Shown here in pieces: positions 26,955 to 35,734 of a stretch of 64,000 nucleotides of DNA. The stretch is from CALSMU01 sp965230225 (GTDB lineage: Bacteria > Bacteroidota > Bacteroidia > Flavobacteriales_D > Parvicellaceae). The position numbers were made by a program, and so were the translations under genes. Positions within the stretch are counted from its first letter, which is position 1. Each line of letters begins with the position of its first letter. The notes below the pieces were generated by a model. The model did not search any database. It saw only the letters and a list, made by a program, of their open reading frames with translations, and was not told the DNA's origin. Where the stretch lies: the NCBI GenBank assembly GCA_965230225.1, contig CBDDKM010000004.1:207535-271534 (forward strand), read 5' to 3'.

Positions 26955-28025
26955 ATGAAAAAAATACTAGTTCTACTGGCGGTGTTCTTAACCATTGGAG
27001 CATCAGCACAGGAACCAACAGAGGAGTTTTTAAATAAATTAGATTCCCTGGGTAGTACGGATAGTACAGCTCAAGCGCAAATGATGTATAACAAAGGAGT
27101 AACTGAGATGGATGCTCAGCGCTATTCTCAAGCCATCGAAATCTTTAATCAGGTATTTAATTACGACCCAAATTTTGGGTTGGCGTACATAAGCAGAGGA
27201 GTCTGCTATAAGGAGTTAGGCTCAATGGATAAAGCCGTTGGAGATTTGAGCAAGGCAGTTGAGGTAGATCCTACCATGCACCAGGCCTACTTCGAAATAG
27301 GTTTGATTTACGAAGAAGAAAAAAAGATTGATGAAGCGCACTCTACTTTTTCCAAAGCTATTAAAGCATACAATAAGGAAGCAAAGTATTACTATCACAG
27401 AGGTGTATTGAGCTTCCAGATGGAAAAAATAGAAGATGCTAAATCTGATTTTACCGTAGCAGTGAGTTTAAAAAAGAATTATGCTTATGCCTATAACGAT
27501 AGAGGTAGTGCCAATTTAAAATTAGGAAATTTAGACGATGCCATTCGAGATTACAGAAAAGCAACAGAATGTAATCCTAAATTGAGTTTAGCGTTCAATA
27601 ACCTTGGTTCGGCCTACAGAAAAAAAGGAGATTTTGAGAAAGCCATCAAAGCATACAATAGTGCCATGATGACTAAGAAAGATAACTACATTGCCGTTAA
27701 TAACAGAGGAATGGCCAAATTCGAAGATGGTGATTTCGAAGGGGCAGTAAAGGATTTTAGCAAAGCGCTTCAGATAAAAAAAGACTATGCTTATGCATTT
27801 AACAACAGAGCATCTGCATACATTAAAATGGAAAGCTGGGATAAAGCTATTGCCGACTGTGATAAGGCCATTTCGTTAGATGGAGATTATGCTTATGCTT
27901 ATTATAACAGAGCCATTGCCAAAGAAATGAAAAGAGATTTGGATGGAGCTTGTGCCGATTGGCAAACAGCAGGAGAATTAGGGCTGGAAGCCAGCAGATC
28001 ATTTTATAGTTCAACATGTAAATAA
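26955..28025 (+). CDS. Exported tetratricopeptide-repeat protein
   Basis: 356 residues. A signal peptide (MKKILVLLAVFLTIGASAQ) is followed by about eight tandem 34-residue TPRs spanning ~45-345, with repeated NNRGSAYxKxGDxxxAIxDYxKAI patterns (for example YAYNDRGSANLKLGNLDDAI). TPR arrays form a protein-binding superhelix; this one is in the periplasm or on the inner face of the outer membrane. It lies 8 bases upstream of the PorE-like gene on the same strand, so the two proteins probably act together in the envelope. Confidence 0.88.
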   Translation: MKKILVLLAVFLTIGASAQEPTEEFLNKLDSLGSTDSTAQAQMMYNKGVTEMDAQRYSQAIEIFNQVFNYDPNFGLAYISRGVCYKELGSMDKAVGDLSKAVEVDPTMHQAYFEIGLIYEEEKKIDEAHSTFSKAIKAYNKEAKYYYHRGVLSFQMEKIEDAKSDFTVAVSLKKNYAYAYNDRGSANLKLGNLDDAIRDYRKATECNPKLSLAFNNLGSAYRKKGDFEKAIKAYNSAMMTKKDNYIAVNNRGMAKFEDGDFEGAVKDFSKALQIKKDYAYAFNNRASAYIKMESWDKAIADCDKAISLDGDYAYAYYNRAIAKEMKRDLDGACADWQTAGELGLEASRSFYSSTCK

Positions 28026-28033
28026 CAGGAAAG

Positions 28034-30130
28034 ATGAGAAAATTAGTTAGTCTATTATTATTGTTCGTTCCTGTAGCCATGTTTGCACAGGACAAATCAG
28101 TACCTTTTGATAAGGCCTTATTTAAGGATAGAAAAGATGCGTTTAAAGCCGCAAAGAAATCCATGGAAGAAGGAGATTACCTATATGATAAAGGATTTAC
28201 CTTTTGGCCGGACGCCATTGAACACTATTTAAAAGCCAATGAGTTTAACCCGAACAACTCAGATTTGAATTACAAATTGGGAGATTGTTATTTATACTCT
28301 ATTTATAAGTCAAAGTCATTAGAGTATTATCAAAAAGCGTATGAGTTAACCCCTACTATTGCAAGAGATATTCATCTGAAAATGGGAAGAGGATATCACC
28401 TGCAGTACAAATTTGATAAGGCCATTTATGAGTATGGATTGTATAGAAAAACACTCAATAACAATACTGATGTGGCTAAGATCATGGAGGTGAACAAATT
28501 GATTGGCGAGTGTAAAACAGGTAAAACTTTAATGGACCACCCGCAAAGAGTTTGGATTGACAACCTTGGAGCTGAAATCAATTCTGGATATCCAGAATAT
28601 GCACCAGTAATTTCAGCCGATGAATCATTAATTATGTTTACAGGAAAGCGTAAGGATGGTGTGGATGAACTAATCGACCCGGAAACAGGAAAGTATTTTG
28701 AAGATATTTTTGTTGCCGAGAAAGACGAAAATGGTAACTGGATGAAAGCTCAGAACATTGGTAAAAACATTAATACCAAATCTCATGAAGCTACGGCCGG
28801 ATTATCGAACGATGGTTTAACCATGTTTATTTACTTCGGAAGACATGGTAGAGGAGATATTTACACCGCGACTAAAGAAGAAGATGGTTGGAGCAAACCA
28901 AGAGATCTTGGTAAGAACATTAATGGAAAAGAATCTCATGAAACTTCTGCTTGTTTATCTTTCGATAAGCAATGGTTGTACTTCATCTCGGATAAAGAAG
29001 GTGGTAAAGGTAGTCACGATATTTGGAAAAGTCCATGGGATGCAGAAAAAGAAAGATGGGGAGAAGCCATTAACCTGGGAGATGTAATCAATACAGATTA
29101 CGACGAAATTGGTGTGGTACTTCACCCGGATGGTAAAACTCTTTATTTCCAGTCTAACGGACACAAAGGAATGGGAGGATATGATATCTTTTATGCAGTA
29201 ATGAATGACGATGGAACCTGGAACGAACCGGTGAACATTGGATACCCAATTTCTACTCCGGACCACGATGTTCACTTCTCTATTTCTGCAAGTGGTAAAC
29301 ACGGATACTATGCATCTTTTAGAGAGAAAGATGGTCACGGTGAAAAGGATTTATACATGATTACATTCCTTGGACCTGAGAAACAACCATTGATGAGTTC
29401 TGAGGATAACTTATTAGCAAGTATCGCAGCTCCAATTAAAGAGAAACTAAAACAGCCTAAAGTAGCTGTACAAGCTAAAAACCTTTCTATCCTTACAGGT
29501 TTTGTTTTAGATGCCGAGACTAAGAAACCGGTTAAAGCTTTGGTAGACTTAGTAGATAACGGTGAGCAAAAGCAAATCTCGCAGTTTAACAATGATGCTG
29601 AAACAGGTAAATTCTTACTATCGCTTCCTGCTGGTAAGAACTACGGTATTGCTGCAAAAGCAGAAGGATATTTGTTCCATAGTGAGAACTTTGATATCCC
29701 GGCTGATGCAGGATTTAAAGAATACAAAAAGGTAATTTACCTGAAGAAGATTAAGAAAGGGGAGAGCATTGTACTTCGTAACATCTTCTTCGATACCGAT
29801 AAATACTCTCTTAAACCTGAATCGAAAACGGAGTTGGAGCGTTTATTAAAACTGTTGGAAGACAACCCGGATTTAAGAATTGAAATTTCAGGACACACTG
29901 ATACTCATGGATCATCATCTTATAATCAAAGACTATCGGAAGATAGAGCAGGAGCTGTGGTTGATTACTTAGTAGCTGCAGGATTGCCAAGAGATCGATT
30001 TGAATACAAAGGATATGGTGAAGCTAAACCATTGATCTCAGATGCTGAAAGAGATAAGATGAAATCGAAATTGGATCGTGATGAAGCAGATGCCAATAAC
30101 CGTAGAACGGAGTTCATGATTATAGACTAA
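28034..30130 (+). CDS. PorE-like TPR-PD40-OmpA protein
   Basis: 698 residues. The order is: signal peptide (MRKLVSLLLLFVPVAMFAQ), TPR-like helices (~30-150), a PD40/WD40-like beta-propeller (~190-430; SADESLIMFTGKRKDG, ISDKEGGKGSHDIWKS, FQSNGHKGMGGYDIFYA), a carboxypeptidase-regulatory-like domain (~480-560, LTGFVLDAETKKPVKALVDL), and a C-terminal OmpA peptidoglycan-binding domain (~575-698, FFDTDKYSLKPES, ISGHTDTHGSS, NNRRTEFMI). This is the domain layout of the T9SS component PorE and its paralogues, which tether the secretion complex to murein. It forms a two-gene unit with the TPR protein, followed by a strong terminator. Whether it is the main PorE or a paralogue cannot be told. Confidence 0.88.
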   Translation: MRKLVSLLLLFVPVAMFAQDKSVPFDKALFKDRKDAFKAAKKSMEEGDYLYDKGFTFWPDAIEHYLKANEFNPNNSDLNYKLGDCYLYSIYKSKSLEYYQKAYELTPTIARDIHLKMGRGYHLQYKFDKAIYEYGLYRKTLNNNTDVAKIMEVNKLIGECKTGKTLMDHPQRVWIDNLGAEINSGYPEYAPVISADESLIMFTGKRKDGVDELIDPETGKYFEDIFVAEKDENGNWMKAQNIGKNINTKSHEATAGLSNDGLTMFIYFGRHGRGDIYTATKEEDGWSKPRDLGKNINGKESHETSACLSFDKQWLYFISDKEGGKGSHDIWKSPWDAEKERWGEAINLGDVINTDYDEIGVVLHPDGKTLYFQSNGHKGMGGYDIFYAVMNDDGTWNEPVNIGYPISTPDHDVHFSISASGKHGYYASFREKDGHGEKDLYMITFLGPEKQPLMSSEDNLLASIAAPIKEKLKQPKVAVQAKNLSILTGFVLDAETKKPVKALVDLVDNGEQKQISQFNNDAETGKFLLSLPAGKNYGIAAKAEGYLFHSENFDIPADAGFKEYKKVIYLKKIKKGESIVLRNIFFDTDKYSLKPESKTELERLLKLLEDNPDLRIEISGHTDTHGSSSYNQRLSEDRAGAVVDYLVAAGLPRDRFEYKGYGEAKPLISDAERDKMKSKLDRDEADANNRRTEFMIID

Positions 30131-30149
30131 ATCACAAATAATATAAGTA

Positions 30150-30179
30150 AAAGGTGGATCGTTGATCCACCTTTTTTTG
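30150..30179 (+). terminator. Rho-independent terminator after the PorE-like gene
   Basis: AAGGTGGATC-GTT-GATCCACCTT (10 pairs, 3-base loop) is followed by a T-run. Confidence 0.9.
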
Positions 30180-30241
30180 TTTTAGGAGGTTACTTTTTCA
30201 TGGTTTTTGCATTAAGTATATAGAGACCAACATTGAGTATC

Positions 30242-31141
30242 ATGAAAACCATTTTGATTATAGCCTTTTTAGTAGCTCCGCTGCTCATTTTTGGGCAGCG
30301 AAAATCCAAAGAAATGATCTATTTTAATTCGGATAGTTGGGAGCCGTTGGTAAGCTCCGAAGGGGTGTTGAACAAAGTACTGCTGGAGCTACATCAATCT
30401 AGCGATAGCAAGGTGGTAATTAACGGTCATACGGATAATGTAGGCTCTGTTGGATACAACGAGCAATTATCCAGAAAAAGAGCCGAATACGTATACCAGT
30501 TTTTTGCCGAAAACCATATCCAGCCCACTCAGATTTCTATTAATTATTTTGGAGAAACCAGTCCTGTTCAGTTTCATGATAAGGAAATGGAATGTGCTAA
30601 AAACAGAAGGGTAGAATTGTTGCTGATCAAAGAGGATAGCGAAAAGGTATTGGTGGAGGAAGTAAAGGTCCATCAACCGGTTAAACTTCCAGATAATCAA
30701 GTAGTGGAAGTTGCTCCCGAAGGTTGTAGAGCTCATTTCTCAGGAGCGTTAATAGGTAGTACTTATAACGATATGTTTTTCTCAAAGCTCTACCAACCAG
30801 ATTCTTATAGTGAGTTGGTTTCCGCAGGAGAGTACAAGGATAATTCAAGAGCTTTTCCTAAAGCGGTAGAAAATACATTTGATGGTATTGGAATAGATGC
30901 CGATACAAGAGTAATCATCTTTTCAAAGAAGAACTTTAAAGGAGATACCTTGATGGACATTAAAGGTCCGGCAATTATTAATAATGGGATGTACAGACAG
31001 TCTTTGGCCAAAAGAAATGAGATGAATTTTGAGGGAAAGTTCAATGATTTGTATGATCAGGAAAATATCATTTGGACCAAAGTAAACATGATGTTTTGGT
31101 CATACGGGTCAGTAAAGGTATTGTGTAAAGAAGAGGATTAA
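30242..31141 (+). CDS. OmpA-domain protein with a beta/gamma-crystallin-like C-terminal region
   Basis: 299 residues from ATG 30242 (a TTG at 30233 is ignored so that the signal peptide MKTILIIAFLVAPLLIFGQ is terminal). An OmpA peptidoglycan-binding domain comes first (~22-130: IYFNSDSWEPL, INGHTDNVGSVGYN, RKRAEYVYQFF, NRRVELLLI), unusual because it normally closes the protein. The C-terminal half contains RVIIFSKKNFKGDTL, which fits the Greek-key pattern aromatic-x4-aromatic-x-G of beta/gamma-crystallins, with a nearby NN pair that could bind calcium. Only one motif is clear, so the crystallin call is tentative. Probably periplasmic and murein-bound. Confidence 0.8.
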   Translation: MKTILIIAFLVAPLLIFGQRKSKEMIYFNSDSWEPLVSSEGVLNKVLLELHQSSDSKVVINGHTDNVGSVGYNEQLSRKRAEYVYQFFAENHIQPTQISINYFGETSPVQFHDKEMECAKNRRVELLLIKEDSEKVLVEEVKVHQPVKLPDNQVVEVAPEGCRAHFSGALIGSTYNDMFFSKLYQPDSYSELVSAGEYKDNSRAFPKAVENTFDGIGIDADTRVIIFSKKNFKGDTLMDIKGPAIINNGMYRQSLAKRNEMNFEGKFNDLYDQENIIWTKVNMMFWSYGSVKVLCKEED

Positions 31142-31142
31142 A

Positions 31143-31448
31143 TTACTCCTTAGGTTTTTTGGCTTCGTCTACGAAAAGAAAAATCACTTCATCTTCCTTT
31201 TTCATTCGGTAAGTTTCACGAGCAAATTTTTCCAATTCCTCAGGGTTGGTGGTCAACTCATTCAACTTGACTTTGATTTCTTCAATCTCTTCTCTTTTTT
31301 GCTCATTGGCAGCCATAATATCTTTTAGCTGTCGTTGCATTTTGTACTGACGATAAATATTAGTGTCTTCAAACACAATTAGTACAATCAGCAACGCAAG
31401 TGTTGAGATAAAATACTTGTTCTTTATGAGTTGAATGGACTTTTTCAT
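31143..31448 (-). CDS. Septum formation initiator family protein (DivIC/FtsB-like)
   Basis: 101 residues. The plan is a short cytosolic N-terminus, one transmembrane helix (YFISTLALLIVLIVF, ~12-26), a coiled coil (~33-65, QRQLKDIMAANEQKREEIEEIK), and a conserved tail (NPEELEKFARETYRMKKEDEVIFLF), which is the FtsB/DivIC signature. These proteins join the FtsL-FtsQ subcomplex of the divisome. It is convergent with the OmpA/crystallin gene, with one base between stops. Confidence 0.9.
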   Translation of the reverse strand: MKKSIQLIKNKYFISTLALLIVLIVFEDTNIYRQYKMQRQLKDIMAANEQKREEIEEIKVKLNELTTNPEELEKFARETYRMKKEDEVIFLFVDEAKKPKE

Positions 31449-31558
31449 GCCTAACCTTAATACAAAAATAGGTCTGATTAGCTGTGCTTAAGAGAAATAC
31501 AAGAATATCTATAAACATCATGATGTGAGTTGAGTTTGTTTATCTTTACCCTTGTACG

Positions 31559-32614
31559 ATGAGCAATAGTCAGTTTTTACCAAAATACCTGTTAGAGATG
31601 GTCCTTATTTGGGGTGCATTTGGATTGTACTGGCTATTCCCGTTTGCCGAAGTTCAGCACACCATGGATTACGGATTGGAGTATAGTGGCGCTTATAATT
31701 TCGATTCTTTTAAGTTATTTTCTTTCAACGAACTCAACGGTTTAACCCTAACTCCCAACTTTACTTTTTTGGTATTGTTTTACCTGGCATGTTTGTACTC
31801 TATAGTAGCAATACCAGTATTGTTAAGAAAGAAAGGAGCTTCTAAATTTCAAATGGTATTAAATGGAATTAAGAACAAGGAGTATGGCAAAAAGTTTAAG
31901 AATACCTTATTGTTTTTTGGAGTAAAGTATTTTTTTATTCCTCTTATGGTACCGGCGACCATTAGTAGTTTGGCCAATGTAGGGGCTTTGGTTCTGGCTC
32001 CAAAAGCTGGTATGGAACAAGGTTGGATGATCTATTTTAATATGCAGATCTATCCAATACTGGTTTACTTAATCATGGCCATTGCTTTGGGGTATTATAG
32101 CTTTGGTTACCTGATCGAATCTGAACGATTAAATAGTAAAATAAAATCGGTAGATAGTACAGTGTTTGGCTGGGTTGTGGCTTTGATCTGTTATACTCCA
32201 TTCTATACATTGGTCAATTTTGTAATCCCAAAATGGTCGCACGATTTTACTTACTTCATTAACGAGCAAATCACCTTTGCAGTAAGGCTCGGATTGGTGT
32301 TGGTCGGGTTCTTTAAAATCTGGTCCATTGCCACCCTGGGAGCTAAGTGTTCCAATTTAACCAATAGAGGCATTGTAACTCATGGCCCTTATAGGTGGGT
32401 AAGGCATCCACATTACCTTTCAAAACTGATTGTATGGTGGGTGTGTTTCTTACCGGAAATGACACAGCATTGGTGGACCATCGGAGGAATGATTTTCTGG
32501 AGTGTAATCTACGTACTTAGAGCACAAACTGAGGAGCAGCATTTACTATCAGATCCAGATTATGTAGCCTATAAACAGGATGTGAAATGGCGCTTTGTTC
32601 CGTTTATTTATTAA
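31559..32614 (+). CDS. Isoprenylcysteine carboxyl methyltransferase (ICMT)/DUF1295-like membrane protein
   Basis: 351 residues with about seven to eight transmembrane helices. The C-terminal third carries the ICMT/PEMT-like SAM-binding signature: GIVTHGPYRWVRHPHYLSKLIVWW, then RAQTEEQHLLSDPDYVAYKQDVKWRF. Members methylate carboxyl, amino or lipid head groups at the membrane. The bacterial substrate is unknown. The N-terminal ~200 residues are not recognised and may form an extra membrane domain. It stands alone, divergent from the divIC-like gene. Confidence 0.8.
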   Translation: MSNSQFLPKYLLEMVLIWGAFGLYWLFPFAEVQHTMDYGLEYSGAYNFDSFKLFSFNELNGLTLTPNFTFLVLFYLACLYSIVAIPVLLRKKGASKFQMVLNGIKNKEYGKKFKNTLLFFGVKYFFIPLMVPATISSLANVGALVLAPKAGMEQGWMIYFNMQIYPILVYLIMAIALGYYSFGYLIESERLNSKIKSVDSTVFGWVVALICYTPFYTLVNFVIPKWSHDFTYFINEQITFAVRLGLVLVGFFKIWSIATLGAKCSNLTNRGIVTHGPYRWVRHPHYLSKLIVWWVCFLPEMTQHWWTIGGMIFWSVIYVLRAQTEEQHLLSDPDYVAYKQDVKWRFVPFIY

Positions 32615-32720
32615 CGGAAATCCCGCGATTTGAAAATTTTATAGCACTCTCGGCTAAATTTAACGTGAGGTATACGGCAAAAGCGTAAATTTAATCTGAA
32701 ACTAACAGATATTTATTTCT

Positions 32721-34415
32721 ATGAGTACTAATACAGCTACACACAATTATTCAGACATCGAGATTGCACAGGCAGCCGAAATGCAACACATTAAAGAAAT
32801 TGCAGCAAAACTGAATATAGAGGAGGATGATTTGGAAATGTATGGGAAGTACAAAGCTAAATTGCCATTAAGTTTTTTGGATGAGGAGAAAATTGCTCAG
32901 AATAATCTGGTTTTGGTTACTGCTTTAACCCCAACTCCAGCCGGAGAAGGAAAAACCACGACATCCATTGGATTAACAGAAGGAATGAACAAGATTGGTA
33001 AACAAACCACTGTTGTTTTAAGAGAGCCATCTTTAGGACCGGTATTCGGTATTAAAGGAGGTGCTGCCGGAGGAGGATATGCTCAGGTGGTTCCTATGGA
33101 GGACATTAACCTGCACTTTACAGGTGATTTTTCTGCAATTGAAAAAGCAAATAACCTCCTTTCTGCGTTAATCGATAACAACATTCAAAGTAAAACCAGA
33201 AACCTGGGTATTGACCCAAGAACCATTGTATGGAAAAGGGTGATGGATATGAATGATCGATCGCTTAGAGACATTACTATCGGACTGGGAGGAACGGCTA
33301 ACGGAATTCCAAGACAAGATGGTTTTAACATTACACCGGCATCTGAGGTTATGGCTATCTTATGTATGGCTGAAAGTTTTGCAGATTTAAAGAAAAGATT
33401 AGGAAATATTTTTATCGGATTTACTTTCGATAAAAAGCCTATATATGCCAGAGACTTAAAAGCTGAAAACGCCATGGCGATTCTATTAAAGGATGCCATT
33501 AAACCAAACTTAGTTCAAACACTTGAGGGTAATGCTGCCATCATTCACGGTGGGCCATTTGCCAACATTGCACAAGGTACAAACACCATTATTGCTACTA
33601 AGATGGGGCTTTCTCTTTCAGAATATGTAATTACAGAAGCTGGATTTGGAGCTGATCTCGGAGCAGAAAAATTCCTTGACATTAAATGTGTCTCTGGAGG
33701 ATTGTCTCCAAAAGCATTGGTGTTGGTGGCAACTATCAGAGCATTAAGACACCACGGAGGAGCAACCAAAGAAGAGTACAATACTCCAAGTGTGGAAAGA
33801 GTGGGAGCAGGATTTGCTAACCTTGAGAAGCACATCGAAAACTGTAAGAAATTTGGTTTAAACCCAGTAGTTGCTATTAATGCATTCCCTACTGATTCTG
33901 CTGAAGAGATTCAATTGATTCAGGATCGTTGCGAGAGCATGGGAGTAAAGGCCATCGTTGCAGATGGATGGGCTCAGGGAGGAAATGGAATGACAGACCT
34001 TGCTCAAGCAGTGGTTAACGAAGTGGAATCTGGAAACAATAAATTCAAACAATTATACGATTGGAGTTTACCAATCAAAACCAAAATCGAAACCATTGCG
34101 AAAGAGATTTATGGAGCTGATGGAGTAGACTACAGCAAGAAAGCCATTACCGACCTTCGTAAAATTGAAGAGTTAGGGTTAAATGAGCTTCCGGTATGTA
34201 TGGCGAAGACTCAGAAGTCATTATCAGATAACGATAAACTTTACGCTAGACCAACAGGGTTTAGAGTAAATGTTCGTGAATTTGAATATGCTGTTGGAGC
34301 CGGATTCATTATTCCTATCTTAGGAAAAATGATGAGAATGCCAGGACTTCCTGCAACACCAGCTTCAGAAGGGATGGACATAGATAACGACGGAGTAATC
34401 TCAGGATTGTCTTAA
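32721..34415 (+). CDS. fhs: Formate--tetrahydrofolate ligase
   Basis: 564 residues, full length. Signatures: the P-loop LTPTPAGEGKTTTSIGL, REPSLGPVFGIKGGAAGGGYAQV, FTGDFSAIEKANNLL, the VGAGFANLEKHIEN block and MMRMPGLPATPAS near the end. It makes 10-formyl-THF from formate, ATP and THF, feeding purine and other one-carbon needs. It lies ~8 kb from fdhD/fdsB and ~25 kb from fdsA, so the region handles formate both assimilatively and oxidatively. A bidirectional terminator separates it from ilvA. Confidence 0.97.
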   Translation: MSTNTATHNYSDIEIAQAAEMQHIKEIAAKLNIEEDDLEMYGKYKAKLPLSFLDEEKIAQNNLVLVTALTPTPAGEGKTTTSIGLTEGMNKIGKQTTVVLREPSLGPVFGIKGGAAGGGYAQVVPMEDINLHFTGDFSAIEKANNLLSALIDNNIQSKTRNLGIDPRTIVWKRVMDMNDRSLRDITIGLGGTANGIPRQDGFNITPASEVMAILCMAESFADLKKRLGNIFIGFTFDKKPIYARDLKAENAMAILLKDAIKPNLVQTLEGNAAIIHGGPFANIAQGTNTIIATKMGLSLSEYVITEAGFGADLGAEKFLDIKCVSGGLSPKALVLVATIRALRHHGGATKEEYNTPSVERVGAGFANLEKHIENCKKFGLNPVVAINAFPTDSAEEIQLIQDRCESMGVKAIVADGWAQGGNGMTDLAQAVVNEVESGNNKFKQLYDWSLPIKTKIETIAKEIYGADGVDYSKKAITDLRKIEELGLNELPVCMAKTQKSLSDNDKLYARPTGFRVNVREFEYAVGAGFIIPILGKMMRMPGLPATPASEGMDIDNDGVISGLS

Positions 34416-34435
34416 ATATTATTTTGAAAGAAAAT

Positions 34436-34469
34436 AAAAAGCCATGACGATAAAGTCATGGCTTTTTTT
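34436..34469. terminator. Bidirectional terminator between fhs and ilvA
   Basis: A 13-pair stem AAAAAGCCATGAC/GTCATGGCTTTTT with a 6-base loop is flanked by A and T runs. It overlaps the ilvA stop codon and can end both transcripts. Confidence 0.9.
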
Positions 34470-35730
34470 ATACCAATACCTGCATCAATTCAGGTTTGTC
34501 GTTCAAGTACTCCTTCAATACACTCTTATCTTTCATTCGATGTATTAGAGGTTGGAAATCCTCTTTTTCCTTGAGTTCAATACCAACAATTGCCGGACCT
34601 TTCTCTCGGCTGTTTTTCTTGTAGTATTCGAAGTAACTGATGTCGTCTGATGGTCCAAGTATATCATTGACAAACTCCTTTAAAGCCCCGGCTCTTTGTG
34701 GAAAGTCGATGAGAAAATAGTGTTTCAACCCCTGATATAAAAGGGCTTTTTCCTTCATCTCTTCCATTCGGGTAACATCGTTGTTGCTTCCGCTTAATAA
34801 GCATACCACGTTTTTGCCTTTTATCTCGTCCTTAAATCGATCCAGAACTGCAATGGTTAAAGCCCCGGCAGGTTCTAATACCAAACCATCTTTGTTGTAT
34901 ACGTTTAATATGGTTTCGCAAATTTTACCCTCAGCTACTGTAGCCATTTGGTGAAGGTTTTGCCTGCAAATTTCAAAATTCAATTGACCAACCTGCTTCA
35001 CTGCTGCTCCATCTACAAATCGATCGATATGATTTAGTTTGACAAGTTTATTTTCCTTTAAGGATGCCGACATGGAAGGAGCTCCCTTTGGTTCGACTCC
35101 CACTATTTTTGTGTCTGGAGACAAACTTCTGAACACTGAGCTAACACCTGCCGCCAGTCCACCGCCACCAACGGGAAGAAATAAATAGTCGATGGGTTGA
35201 GAGGATTGATTCAAAACTTCCAATCCGATGGTAGCCTGACCTTCAATTACTTTTTCATCGTTGAAAGGATGAATGAAGGTCATGTTCTCAGATTCTGAAT
35301 AATTGATGGCAGCTTCATAAGCATCATCAAATGTATCTCCGGTGAGTACAATTTCGATGTGTACTCCTCCAAACATTTTTACCTGCTCCACTTTTTGAGT
35401 GGGAGTTGGGAAAGGCATGTAAATTCTGCCATAAACCCCAAGTTGATGGCAGGAATAAGCTACTCCTTGTGCATGATTTCCGGCACTGGCGCAAACAATT
35501 CCTTTTTTCAGAGCTTCTTGAGGTAAACTCTTGATTTTGTTATACGCGCCCCTTAATTTGTAGGAACGGACTACTTGCTGATCTTCCCTTTTAAAGTTAA
35601 CGTTAGAGTCAAATAAACGAGAATAGGTACGGTTGTGTTGTAGAGGAGTTACCACCGAAACACCTCTAAGTGTTTCGGCAGCTTTCTCCACTTTTTTTAT
35701 AGTTGGATAATAGACGACTTCAGTTTCCAT
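34468..35730 (-). CDS. ilvA: Threonine ammonia-lyase, biosynthetic
   Basis: 420 residues. The N-terminal PLP domain has FKREDQQVVRSYKLRGAYNKI (Schiff-base Lys in the second half), the Asn/glycine cofactor loop (SAGNHAQGVAYSC) and VGGGGLAAGVSS. The C-terminal ~90 residues form a single ACT-like regulatory domain (HYFLIDFPQRAGALKEFVNDIL), where isoleucine would act as feedback inhibitor. It converts threonine to 2-oxobutanoate, the committed step to isoleucine. It is the last gene of the ilv operon, 4 bases after ilvC, which identifies it as the biosynthetic form. Confidence 0.97.
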   Translation of the reverse strand: METEVVYYPTIKKVEKAAETLRGVSVVTPLQHNRTYSRLFDSNVNFKREDQQVVRSYKLRGAYNKIKSLPQEALKKGIVCASAGNHAQGVAYSCHQLGVYGRIYMPFPTPTQKVEQVKMFGGVHIEIVLTGDTFDDAYEAAINYSESENMTFIHPFNDEKVIEGQATIGLEVLNQSSQPIDYLFLPVGGGGLAAGVSSVFRSLSPDTKIVGVEPKGAPSMSASLKENKLVKLNHIDRFVDGAAVKQVGQLNFEICRQNLHQMATVAEGKICETILNVYNKDGLVLEPAGALTIAVLDRFKDEIKGKNVVCLLSGSNNDVTRMEEMKEKALLYQGLKHYFLIDFPQRAGALKEFVNDILGPSDDISYFEYYKKNSREKGPAIVGIELKEKEDFQPLIHRMKDKSVLKEYLNDKPELMQVLV

Positions 35731-35734
35731 TTTA

